Origin: CBCPMX01 sp965120355
GTDB lineage: Bacteria > Bacillota > Clostridia > Oscillospirales > Oscillospiraceae
NCBI GenBank assembly: GCA_965120355.1
Contig: CBCPMX010000111.1
Location: 1-19,517, forward strand
Reading direction: 5' to 3'
DNA length: 19,517 bases
In this document: piece after piece, positions 7,216-14,623 of the stretch
Numbering within the stretch: the stretch's first letter is position 1
Layout of the letters: each line of letters starts with the position of its first letter
Translations under genes and position numbers: made by a program
The notes under the pieces: generated by a model
Told to the model about the DNA's origin: nothing
Databases searched by the model: none
The model's input: the letters and a program-made list of their open reading frames with translations, nothing else

Positions 7216-8598
7216 TCATCCCCAGGCCCGGCAGAGCAGTTCCGCGCCCTGATCGATTTGTGCCAGGGGTAAGCCGCCAAACCCTAGGATCACCTTGCTT
7301 TCATATTTCTGATCCATCCTGCCGATGAAATATGGGCTGATGGGATAGACGCGGACACCGGCCTCCAAGGCGCGGCGGCATAGCTCGGCCTCGGAAAGAC
7401 CGCCCAGATGGCGAATTGTCAGGCGGTGCCCGGCTGCCTCGCCAATGATTTGCAGGCTGCTGCCCAGGGGCGACAACCCTTCCAATAGGCGCTGCCGCTT
7501 GTTTTTGTACTGAACCCGCATCCGGTTCATGTGGGTATCGAAATAGCCCTGGTTGATGAATTCCCGCAGCACGGCCTGTTCAAAAGCGGAAACAGCGGAG
7601 GCATACATGCCGCAGCGCTGATGGTACAAGGTCAATAGCGGGTCTGGCAGGACCATATAGGCCATACGCAGGGATGGGGCCAGACAACCGGAAAAACTAC
7701 CCAGATAGATGACCCGCCCATTTTGATCAAAGCTCTGCAGCGAAGGCAAGGGCCGCGTATCGTAGCGGAATTCGGAGTCATAGTCGTCCTCGATGATGTA
7801 TCGAAACCGCCCTGCGCCGCACCAGTTGAGCAGTTTCATGCGCCGGCCCATGGGAATGCTGATGCCCAGGGGGAACTGGTGGCTGGGTGTGGTGTACAGC
7901 ACCACATTGTCCACCTCCTCCAGACCGTCTACGCTGACGCCGTGGTGATCGATTTCCACTGGCAGGACTGGGTGGCCCATGCGGGCGAACACCAAATGCG
8001 CCTTGTTATACAACGGATTTTCCACCGCCAGCATGCAGGCATTGTCCAGAAAAAAGCTGAGGGTTTGCAGCAGATTGTCTGTCCCTGCGCCCACGATGAG
8101 ATGCTCCGCATCTGTCCGCACGCCGCGCGCGTCTCGAAGGTAACGGACGATGGCCTGCCGTAGGCCGTAGTCCCCTTGCGGCTCTGAGGGACGGAGCAGT
8201 GCGGGATTGTATTCGTTCCAGGTGGTTTTCAGCAGCCGCCGCCATACGGCGTGTGGGAATTTTTCGCGGTCTACACTGCCAGGCGCAAAATCTACGGCTA
8301 CCTCGCCGGCGGAACAGACCGGCGCGGCAGTGGAGGCCGGCTCCAGCTGACTGAGCTTCTGCAAGGTATCGATGGGACAGACATAGTACCCGCTGCGGGG
8401 CCGCGCCTCGATAAATCCCTCGCCCGCCAGTTGGCTGTAGGCCCCGTCGACGGTGTTGACGCTGACGCCTAACTGGGCTGCCAGCGCCCGCTTGGAGGGC
8501 AGACGGCCGCCGGCCTTTCGCTGCCCGGATTCGATTTCCTGCCTGAGACAGCGGTAGATTTGCAGATAAAGCGGCCCGTGGGCCGGCTCCAAAATCAT
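7216..8598 (-). CDS. MocR/GntR-family regulator with aminotransferase-like domain lacking the PLP lysine
   Basis: A 460-residue MocR-type transcription factor. Residues 1-75 form a GntR winged helix (PLYLQIYRCLRQEIESG, LPSKRALAAQLGVSVNTVDGAY, GYYV), followed by a linker and a fold-type I aminotransferase domain (about 115-455) with TTPSHQFPLG, IIEDDYDSEFRYDTRPLP and VIYLGSFSGCLAPSLRMAY. MocR proteins normally hold PLP on the lysine of a TFSKxLxPxLR motif. Here that position is Gly304 (codon 7687-7689), so no Schiff base can form by the usual route. Start 8598 (MILEP) fits the family N-terminus, with AAAGGGGG just upstream. That SD is the 3' arm of a terminator hairpin. No promoter is visible in the 60-base gap after the MATE gene, so expression probably depends on readthrough. 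The regulated target is unknown; MATE is the best guess. Confidence 0.88.
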   Translation of the reverse strand: MILEPAHGPLYLQIYRCLRQEIESGQRKAGGRLPSKRALAAQLGVSVNTVDGAYSQLAGEGFIEARPRSGYYVCPIDTLQKLSQLEPASTAAPVCSAGEVAVDFAPGSVDREKFPHAVWRRLLKTTWNEYNPALLRPSEPQGDYGLRQAIVRYLRDARGVRTDAEHLIVGAGTDNLLQTLSFFLDNACMLAVENPLYNKAHLVFARMGHPVLPVEIDHHGVSVDGLEEVDNVVLYTTPSHQFPLGISIPMGRRMKLLNWCGAGRFRYIIEDDYDSEFRYDTRPLPSLQSFDQNGRVIYLGSFSGCLAPSLRMAYMVLPDPLLTLYHQRCGMYASAVSAFEQAVLREFINQGYFDTHMNRMRVQYKNKRQRLLEGLSPLGSSLQIIGEAAGHRLTIRHLGGLSEAELCRRALEAGVRVYPISPYFIGRMDQKYESKVILGFGGLPLAQIDQGAELLCRAWG

Positions 8599-8602
8599 AG
8601 AA

Positions 8603-8639
8603 AAGCCCCCTTTGTGCCCATGGTAGCACAAGGGGGCTT
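8603..8639 (-). terminator. Terminator after the MATE gene that also covers the MocR ribosome binding site
   Basis: On the minus strand AAGCCCCCTTGTGC pairs with GCACAAAGGGGGCTT (one bulged A, 8-base loop) and is followed directly by TTTTCT and then the MocR start codon. The 3' arm AAAGGGGG is the only Shine-Dalgarno candidate for the MocR gene. The hairpin can therefore end MATE transcripts and, in transcripts that read through, hide the MocR ribosome binding site. Confidence 0.75.
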
Positions 8640-8656
8640 GCTTGTCAAAGCGCAGC

Positions 8657-10015
8657 TTATGCGGTGGCCTCTGCGGGGGAAGCCAACTCGCCCGTCCGGC
8701 ACATCTTGCGGTACCAAATGGCGCAGATGACCAGATCCACGGCGGAGCCGAAATACCAGGACCAGAACAGGCCCGTATATCCCATTTCGATGCCCAGACA
8801 GAGGAAATAGCTCATGGAGATGCGGACGGCGAAGTCCAGCAGTGTGACGATCAGGAAATCCCGGATGCGGCCGATGCCGCGCAGCAGGCCGCCGGCGATA
8901 ATGATAAAGCTGATGAGCAGATAGTCCGGGGAAATGATGCGCATGTACCGGACACCTACTTCGATGACGGCGGCGTTTTCGCCGGCGTCCACGAACAGGC
9001 CCACCAGCGTTGACGGGAACAACTGCAAAATCAGGATTGCCAGGGCAGAAAAGGCCAGACAGATCAGCGTACCGTATTTGAAGCCTTCCCGAATACGGGC
9101 TGTCTTATTGGCGCCCATGTTTTGGGCGGCAAAGCTGCTGAAGGCGGTGCCCAGCGTGTTCATGCACATGTAGACGAAGTTGTGTACCTTGGAACCGGCT
9201 TCATAACCGGCCATGACTGTGGAGCCAAAGCTGTTGACCACTCGTTGGATCAGCGTGTGAGAGAAGGCTACGCAGCACTGCTGAATGATACTGGGTACTG
9301 CAATTCGGCTCATTTCCTTGAGCTGTACCATGGAGAACACGGGCGTATGCTCCGAGATCTCCAGCTTTTTGATGCGGCGAACCAGAATCCAGGTGGACAA
9401 AACGGCGGCTACAAATTGAGAGATGGTGGTGGCCCAGGCCGCACCGGCGACGCCATAGTTCCAAATTGCCACTGCAATGTAGTCCAGAATAATATTCAGA
9501 ACAGAGGAGAGCAGTAAAAAATATAGCGGACGCCGGGAGTCTCCCAGACCAGTGTATACCGCGGAGGCTGTGTTGTAGACGAAGTTGGCAATAACGCCCA
9601 CGGAGTAGATGGCCAAATATGCCGCTGCATCGTCAAAGACATCTTCCGGCGTGCCCAGGAGGGTCATGATACCTTCTGCAAATACGACGCCAATGATGGC
9701 ACAGACGATGCCGAGAACCAGCATGGCAATGATGGCGGTATAGATAGCAGTCCGGAGTTTCCCCAGTTCTTTGGAGCCAAACAGCCGTCCAATGACCACG
9801 GAGCAGCCCATGGAGGCGCCGGTGGCGATGGCGATAAAGATCAGCGTAATGGGGTAAGCTGCACCGATGGCGGCCAAACCATTGGCGCCGGCGAACTGGC
9901 CGACGATGACACTGTCTGTGATGTTATAGATTTGCTGCAAAGCCATACTGAGCAGCAGGGGCAGGGAAAAGGTCCAGATCACCTTTGCGGGCTTGCCCAC
10001 AGTCAAATCATGCAT
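8657..10015 (-). CDS. MATE family efflux transporter
   Basis: Inner-membrane cation/drug antiporter of 452 aa with about twelve hydrophobic segments in two similar halves. The N-terminal half has LPLLLSMALQQIYNITDSVIVGQFAGANGLAAIG, split here as LPLLLSMALQQIYN and DSVIVGQFAGANGLAAIG, the classic MATE opening, followed by ATGASMGCSVVIGRLFGSKE. The second half has AVPSIIQQCCVAFSHTLIQRVVNSFGS and FAAQNMGANK, the repeat of the same motifs. Start 10015 (MHDLTVG) has AAAGGGA 9 bases upstream. MATE proteins export cationic drugs or metabolites using Na+ or H+; the substrate cannot be read here. A promoter lies just upstream, and a terminator/SD hairpin separates it from the MocR gene. Confidence 0.95.
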   Translation of the reverse strand: MHDLTVGKPAKVIWTFSLPLLLSMALQQIYNITDSVIVGQFAGANGLAAIGAAYPITLIFIAIATGASMGCSVVIGRLFGSKELGKLRTAIYTAIIAMLVLGIVCAIIGVVFAEGIMTLLGTPEDVFDDAAAYLAIYSVGVIANFVYNTASAVYTGLGDSRRPLYFLLLSSVLNIILDYIAVAIWNYGVAGAAWATTISQFVAAVLSTWILVRRIKKLEISEHTPVFSMVQLKEMSRIAVPSIIQQCCVAFSHTLIQRVVNSFGSTVMAGYEAGSKVHNFVYMCMNTLGTAFSSFAAQNMGANKTARIREGFKYGTLICLAFSALAILILQLFPSTLVGLFVDAGENAAVIEVGVRYMRIISPDYLLISFIIIAGGLLRGIGRIRDFLIVTLLDFAVRISMSYFLCLGIEMGYTGLFWSWYFGSAVDLVICAIWYRKMCRTGELASPAEATA

Positions 10016-10047
10016 ATACTCACGTCCCTTTCTGATGATGCAACTTT

Positions 10048-10076
10048 ATTATATCAAACTCATAAAGCGGTGGAAA
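10048..10076 (-). promoter_or_regulatory. Predicted sigma-A promoter of the MATE gene
   Basis: On the minus strand TTTCCA (10071-10076) and a perfect TATAAT (10048-10053) are spaced by 17 bases, 33 bases upstream of the start codon. It is back to back with the LCP promoter, about 30 bases away. Confidence 0.6.
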
Positions 10077-10104
10077 CAATGAATTCCATCATGGTCACAA
10101 CCGA

Positions 10105-10148
10105 TTGACAAGCCCAGAGATTTTCCGTATACTATGGGAGATTCCCAT
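10105..10148 (+). promoter_or_regulatory. Near-consensus promoter of the LCP gene with a start-site dyad
   Basis: A perfect TTGACA (10105-10110) and TATACT (10128-10133) are separated by 17 bases. Immediately after the -10 box lies the inverted repeat ATGGGA (10134-10139), GAT, TCCCAT (10143-10148), which spans the expected transcription start. It may be an operator or a 5' hairpin in the mRNA. The leader continues to the start codon at 10248. Confidence 0.8.
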
Positions 10149-10247
10149 GTAAAAGCAGCGCTTGGGCGTGGGGCCGATGATACAGGCGGAAAGAGCGTGT
10201 GTGGCTGGGGCGATGTTGAGATCGCTTCAAGAAAGGAGCCACGAATT

Positions 10248-11696
10248 ATGGCGGAGCAATATGAATATACGGTATATAACGGCGATACGCCGGAGGTTCG
10301 CAGCCGGACACCGCGGCGCAGGCGGCGGCGCGGTGGACGCTTGGTGCTGAAGATCCTGGTGGTTCTGCTGCTGCTGCTTGCAGCGTGTGTCGGAATTTGG
10401 AAGTTGGTGATCCGGCCTCCAACGGCCGCCGATGGAAGCCGGGACGGCTGCTATACGCTGCTGCTGGCAGGCACTGATGGGGATGGCAGCCGCACAGACA
10501 CCATAATGCTGCTGTATGTGGATGAAACCGCGGGAGAGGCGGGCCTTCTGAGTCTGCCCCGCGACACCCTGGTGGATCTGTCCATGTCTGTGCCGAAGCT
10601 GAACGGTGTGTATGGCGTCAGCGGCGGCGGAGAAGCGGGCATGGAAGCCCTGATGGATCAGGCGGAGCTGTTGCTGGGGTATCGGCCCGACGGCTATGTG
10701 CTGGTGGATTTTACAGCGGTGGAGCAAATTGTGGACATTCTGGGCGGAGTGGAATTTGACGTGCCGGTGGACATGTACTATGCCGACCCGACCCAGGATC
10801 TGTACATCGATCTGGATGCCGGACTGCAAACGCTGACGGGTGAGCAGGCATTGTGGGTTCTGCGATACCGTTCCGGTTACGCCATGGCGGATTTGGAGCG
10901 GGTCAGCGTCCAGCGGGAACTGCTGCAGGCCATGGCCAGCCAATACCTGAAGCTGTCCAATGTGACCAAATTGCCGCAGCTGCTGGAAGTCTATCAGGAA
11001 CGGGTGCTGTCCGATCTCAGCTTTGGCAACCTGGTATATCTGGCTATGGCATTGCGGAAGTGTGACACGGGAAATATGGCCCAGAACACGCTGCCGGGCG
11101 AGGCGGTCTGGTATCAGGGCGGCTCTTATTATCAAGTGGATCTGGATGCGGCGGTTTCCCTGCTCAACAGCAGTTACAACCCTCTGGAGACGGCTATCAC
11201 CGCCGCCAATTTGCGGGTAGTGAACGTGGTGGACGGCCAGCTGACGGTGCTGGGCGGCGCAACCACTGCATCCGCCCAGTCCACGGAGCAGACAGCAGAC
11301 GCCGTCCCAGCATCCAGTGCGCCGGTGGAATCCAGCAGCGCAACGTCTGTATCGCCGGAGCCGTCTGCGTCGGCGCCGGCGGCGGAGCCCGAGACCTCTG
11401 AAATTGTGCCGGAACAGACGCAGGAGACCCCGGTGTCCGCGTTGCCCACACCGGAGCAGACGCTGCCGTCGGACGAGCTGCCAACAGAGGATCCTGCGGA
11501 GTCGGAAGCGGCAGCGTCTGCACCGCCGGAAGTGTCCCAGGACGATGCACAGACGGTGGAACCGTCCTCGGAGGATGCGCCTGAATCTTTGCCGGACAGC
11601 AGCGAAGCCGCACCGGAAGATTCCACTGCGGAGCAGGCGCCTGCCGCAGAAGAATCGTCTGAACTCCCGGCATCGGACCAGCTGCCAACAGAATAA
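10248..11696 (+). CDS. LytR-CpsA-Psr (LCP) family wall glycopolymer ligase/attenuator
   Basis: A 482-residue membrane-anchored LCP protein, predicted to transfer lipid-linked anionic glycopolymers to peptidoglycan at the outer face of the membrane. Residues 1-31 are cytosolic with an arginine cluster (RTPRRRRRRGGR), 33-54 form one membrane helix, and the LCP domain spans about 65-270. Its phosphate-binding residues are visible: GSRTDTIML at 80-88, LSLPRDTLV at 101-109, KLNGVYG at 117-123 and RYRSGYAMADLERVSVQR at 206-223. From about residue 338 to the end is a Ser/Ala/Pro/Glu/Asp tail, acidic and low-complexity. Start 10248 has AAAGGAG about 10 bases upstream. It is monocistronic. The polymer it handles is unknown; no polymer synthesis genes are nearby. 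Confidence 0.93.
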   Translation: MAEQYEYTVYNGDTPEVRSRTPRRRRRRGGRLVLKILVVLLLLLAACVGIWKLVIRPPTAADGSRDGCYTLLLAGTDGDGSRTDTIMLLYVDETAGEAGLLSLPRDTLVDLSMSVPKLNGVYGVSGGGEAGMEALMDQAELLLGYRPDGYVLVDFTAVEQIVDILGGVEFDVPVDMYYADPTQDLYIDLDAGLQTLTGEQALWVLRYRSGYAMADLERVSVQRELLQAMASQYLKLSNVTKLPQLLEVYQERVLSDLSFGNLVYLAMALRKCDTGNMAQNTLPGEAVWYQGGSYYQVDLDAAVSLLNSSYNPLETAITAANLRVVNVVDGQLTVLGGATTASAQSTEQTADAVPASSAPVESSSATSVSPEPSASAPAAEPETSEIVPEQTQETPVSALPTPEQTLPSDELPTEDPAESEAAASAPPEVSQDDAQTVEPSSEDAPESLPDSSEAAPEDSTAEQAPAAEESSELPASDQLPTE

Positions 11697-11709
11697 GTGA
11701 ATACAAAGT

Positions 11710-11744
11710 TGCCGGACACGTCGCAAATTTGGGCGTGTCCGGCA
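11710..11744. terminator. Hairpin between the LCP gene and dinB
   Basis: TGCCGGACACG (11710-11720) pairs perfectly with CGTGTCCGGCA (11734-11744). It follows the LCP stop by 13 bases and the converging dinB stop by 2 bases. The trailing T runs are weak in both directions (GTTTACTTG on plus, ACTTTGTATT on minus), consistent with a shared terminator. Confidence 0.65.
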
Positions 11745-11746
11745 GT

Positions 11747-12971
11747 TTACTTGTCCGGTTTGGACTTTTTCCGGTGGATCCCCAGTTCCTCGTTGTCAAA
11801 GTAGCCGAAGCCGATGCTCCCGCGGCCAAAGCGGGCACGGATCTGGGCCATAGTATCCTCAATGGCCTCCTGTTTCTTTTGGGATGGTTCGTCGGAGGGA
11901 AACAGACTCAGCTGCGTGGTTTGGACATCTGCCGGCACCAGGTCGCACCCTGTGATTGTGATGAGACGCACCGGCGCGGACAGGTTCCAGTTGGCCAGAA
12001 TCAGTTCCATGGCCGTGTCGGTCAGTACTTTCTGGAGGTAGGAGGGGCTGGACAGGGGCTTTTGACGGGAAATAGTGCGGAAGCTGGGCGTTTTCAGCTG
12101 CACTTGTACCGTTGCGCACTTGAGCCCGTGGGCCCGCAGCCGCGCCGCTGTCGCACAGCGCCGCCACACCGCAGCGGATTTCCGCTTCACCCACCAGGTC
12201 GCGCCGGAAGGTCATGCCGTTGCCGACGGATTTCAGCTCCCGGGGTGCGTCATAGGGGCGAACCGGCTCCCGATCCAGCCCGTTGGCATAGCGCCAGAGA
12301 GTATCGCCCTGTTTGCCCAGCCATTGTCCCAGAGCCAGCCGGTCGGCGGCGGCCAGGTCGCCGATGGTGTGGATGCCGTGCTGCTCCAGCATCTGCGCTG
12401 TCCGGCGGCCCACAAACAGCAGGGCCGAAGCAGGCAGCGGCCAGACCCGCTCCTGCCAGTTATCCGGGCTGAATACCGTCACGGCATCCGGCTTTTTGTA
12501 ATCGCTGCCCAGTTTCGCAAAGACGCGGCAGAAGCTGACGCCCACAGAGATGGTAATGCCCTGTTCCCGTTTGACCCGCAGGCGGATCTCATGGGCGAGC
12601 TCCAGGGGCGTCTTCTTGTGGAGCTTCATGACGCCGGTGAGATCCAGAAAGGATTCATCGATGCCAAAGGGGTCCACCAGGTCGGTGTAGTCCAGATAAA
12701 TGCGGTTGATTTCTCTGGAGAGTTCAGAATATTTGTCATGGTGGGGCGCAACACAGACCAGGTTGGGGCATTTTTGCCTGGCCTGCCAAATGGTTTCGGC
12801 GGTTTGGACGCCGTATTTTTTTGCCCATTCGTTTTTTGCCAGAATGATGCCGTGACGGCTGTCGGGGTCGCCCGCCACCGCCATGGGGACGTCGCGCAGC
12901 GCCGGGTTCAGCAGCGTTTCGACGCTGGCATAGTAGCTGTTGCAGTCACAGTGCAGGATCACGCGGTCCAT
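11747..12971 (-). pseudogene. dinB: Y-family DNA polymerase IV, broken by a frameshift
   Basis: Clostridia-style Pol IV for error-prone lesion bypass. Catalytic residues are present: D9 in HCDCNSYYASVE and D105-E106 in GIDESFLD; the palm, fingers and thumb read normally through TFRRDLVGEAEIRCGVAALCDS. The frame is then lost in a GC-rich stretch at about 12137-12155. The rest of the little-finger domain continues in another frame as ARLRAHGLKCATVQVQL and beyond, ending at the stop at 11747, and includes the probable sliding-clamp motif QLSLF. A one-base insertion or two-base loss restores the reading. Without correction the first frame runs into unrelated residues down to 11859. AAAGGAG precedes the ATG by 9 bases. 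This is either a true inactivating mutation or a sequencing/assembly error in a GC run; identity is firm. Confidence 0.9.
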
Positions 12972-13001
12972 GGCGGCAGTCTCCTTTCTTCAGATGGATC
13001 C

Positions 13002-13007
13002 ATTATA
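13002..13007 (-). promoter_or_regulatory. Possible -10 box of dinB
   Basis: On the minus strand TATAAT lies about 30 bases upstream of the dinB start. The matching -35 region falls in the hairpin 13016-13045 and is poor. No clear LexA box of the Firmicutes GAAC-N4-GTTC type was seen. Confidence 0.4.
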
Positions 13008-13015
13008 GCATGGAT

Positions 13016-13045
13016 GGCGGGAAAATGAATATCCATTTTCCCGCC
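13016..13045 (-). terminator. Hairpin after the ABC-2 operon
   Basis: GGCGGGAAAATG (13016-13027) pairs perfectly over 12 bp with CATTTTCCCGCC (13034-13045), loop 6 bases. It starts 5 bases beyond the stop of the last ABC-2 permease gene. No T tract follows on the minus strand, so termination efficiency is uncertain; it may instead protect the mRNA 3' end. Confidence 0.6.
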
Positions 13046-13049
13046 GGAT

Positions 13050-13805
13050 CTAGTAACCGGACGTTGTCCCGCCGGCAATGGCTTTGCGTACCGCACCGGA
13101 AAAGAACGCGATCCCAAGTCCGACCCACAGGGCTGCGGTCAAGAGCAGCCAAACCAGCGCAGCACCGGCGGTGTTTTGCCGGATCAGCGTTACACACCAA
13201 TAAAACGGCAGAATTTTCGCAATCGCGGAAAAGATACCCGGCAGAATCTCCAGCGGCACGAGGATCCCAGTGAAAAACAGGGTGAAATAACTAATGGAAT
13301 TGACCAGCGCGTCAGCTTTCTTGTAAATCAGGGCGACGCCTGCTGTAAGGCAGCCAATTCCGATCGTTCCCGCCAGACACAGAAGCATTGCTCCGGCCAA
13401 AATGCCTGGGCGCATATTTGCATCCGGTTGAATTTGAAATACTAGGATCAGAACAAATGAGATTATTATCAATTTTACGGTTTCCACCAGAAATTTTGCA
13501 AAAAGCCGTGTCACCACGAGCATAAGCAGGCTGTGGCTTGCAAGCATCAACTGCTCCAATGTCCCCAGCCGCATCTCCTGTTGGATAATGCCGCAGGCTG
13601 TCTGCAAACATATGACTGTGTAGCGCCACAGGATCATGCCGATCAGGGCGTAGAACAGCGTGCCTTCCGGGAAAATATCCTGCCCCGTACCCATAAAAAT
13701 GCCAAGGCATATCAGGAAAACATCCAACAGGCTGGCGATATTGTTCAGCTTATAATTTTTGATTTCCGCAAGCAGTCTGGACAGTTCCGGCTTCAGCAAT
13801 TGCAT
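13050..13805 (-). CDS. ABC-2 type transporter permease (second permease of the operon)
   Basis: Membrane subunit of 251 aa with about six hydrophobic segments. It carries the ABC-2 hallmark coupling region with IIQQEMRLGTLEQLMLAS before the second helix pair, VALIYKKADALVNSISYFTLFFTGILVPLE split around the long central helices (VALIYKKADALVNS, LFFTGILVPLE), and the family-typical tail GGTTSGY. It is paralogous to the permease gene just upstream, and together they would form a heterodimeric channel for the ATPase at 14616-15533. Start 13805 (MQLLKPEL) is chosen because AAGGAGGT sits 7 bases before it; the in-frame TTG at 13835 has no such site. It starts 26 bases after the preceding stop, so it is co-transcribed. 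The exported substrate is unknown. Confidence 0.88.
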   Translation of the reverse strand: MQLLKPELSRLLAEIKNYKLNNIASLLDVFLICLGIFMGTGQDIFPEGTLFYALIGMILWRYTVICLQTACGIIQQEMRLGTLEQLMLASHSLLMLVVTRLFAKFLVETVKLIIISFVLILVFQIQPDANMRPGILAGAMLLCLAGTIGIGCLTAGVALIYKKADALVNSISYFTLFFTGILVPLEILPGIFSAIAKILPFYWCVTLIRQNTAGAALVWLLLTAALWVGLGIAFFSGAVRKAIAGGTTSGY

Positions 13806-13831
13806 AAGCGATACCTCCTTATCGAATGAGA

Positions 13832-14623
13832 TCAATATGCGGCGGTCGTACCTTTCTCATAGACGGTCCCCAGGCAGCGGTTCAGCGCCAATACGCCGCA
13901 GCATATCCAAAGGATCAGTTCCAGCGCCAGCATGAGCGCGTTCTTTGAGAAACCTGCAACGTTCAATTGCAGCGTGTTTTCGATCAGACAGTTGCTCCAG
14001 TAAAAAGGAAACAGTTTGATCAGTCCCTGCACAACGTTTGGAAATGCGCTGATATCGATCGTTGTTCCGGAAAAGAACAAAAGCAGCGTGGAGGCTATGG
14101 AAGCGATGGACGACGCCTGTTTATAAATCAGGGATAGTCCGGCAACCAGATAGCCGAAGCCATACATGGCCAGTAGACCGATAAAGAATATGATCACGGC
14201 GGCCAGGAAACGCAGGCTGAGTACCGTGGAAAAGCTGATCCCAAAAGCCCACATGCAAAGCGAGAACATGAATACACCCTTGCACAGGTCGAAAAGGATC
14301 TGCGCGATGATGCGGAAAAACAGGGATACGGCCAGGTGTGTCCTGGTGGTCAGAAGCTGTTCCAGCGTGCCCTGCTCGATCTCCTCTTCGATCAGCACAC
14401 TGATAAGGTTCACAGCATGGTCGCCAAAATACCAGTACATCAGGCTGAACAGAAACAGCAGCTTGGTGAGTGCGTCCTGGCTGTTTTTTGAAAACGCGTA
14501 GAACAGTCCAAAAAACATGAAAAACACATTGATGTTTCCGAAGATATAGTTCAGCCAATAGACCTTGATATCGCCAAAGACTTTCAGGCATTCTGCCCTT
14601 AACAATTGGAATGCATTACCCAT
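13832..14623 (-). CDS. ABC-2 type transporter permease (first permease of the operon)
   Basis: Membrane subunit of 263 aa with about six hydrophobic segments: two near the N-terminus (about 25-45 and 55-75), the coupling stretch LIEEEIEQGTLEQLLTTRT (about 78-96), and helices around 100-125, 135-165, 172-195 and 230-250. The ABC-2 family motif SLIYKQASS and an EKGTTAAY tail are present, matching the paralogue downstream. The start codon overlaps the last codons of the ATPase gene (8-base overlap), so translation is coupled; GGAGG about 12 bases upstream is inside the ATPase gene. It probably pairs with the second permease to form an exporter. Substrate unknown; this architecture is common in drug, peptide and lipid export. 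Confidence 0.88.
   Translation of the reverse strand: MGNAFQLLRAECLKVFGDIKVYWLNYIFGNINVFFMFFGLFYAFSKNSQDALTKLLFLFSLMYWYFGDHAVNLISVLIEEEIEQGTLEQLLTTRTHLAVSLFFRIIAQILFDLCKGVFMFSLCMWAFGISFSTVLSLRFLAAVIIFFIGLLAMYGFGYLVAGLSLIYKQASSIASIASTLLLFFSGTTIDISAFPNVVQGLIKLFPFYWSNCLIENTLQLNVAGFSKNALMLALELILWICCGVLALNRCLGTVYEKGTTAAY

Noticed and set aside
12139..12148. Programmed frameshift in dinB
   Set aside because: No slippery heptamer or downstream stimulatory structure was seen, and Pol IV genes are not known to use one.
12075..13028. Long plus-strand frame opposite dinB (317 aa)
   Set aside because: It mirrors dinB codons, has no ribosome binding site and shows no recognisable protein features; similar long antisense frames at 4042-4977, 16146-17012 and 10227-11726 were dropped for the same reason.
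13806..13835. TTG start at 13835 for the second ABC-2 permease
   Set aside because: The strong AAGGAGGT at 7 bases before ATG 13805 lies inside that extension, so the shorter start is better.
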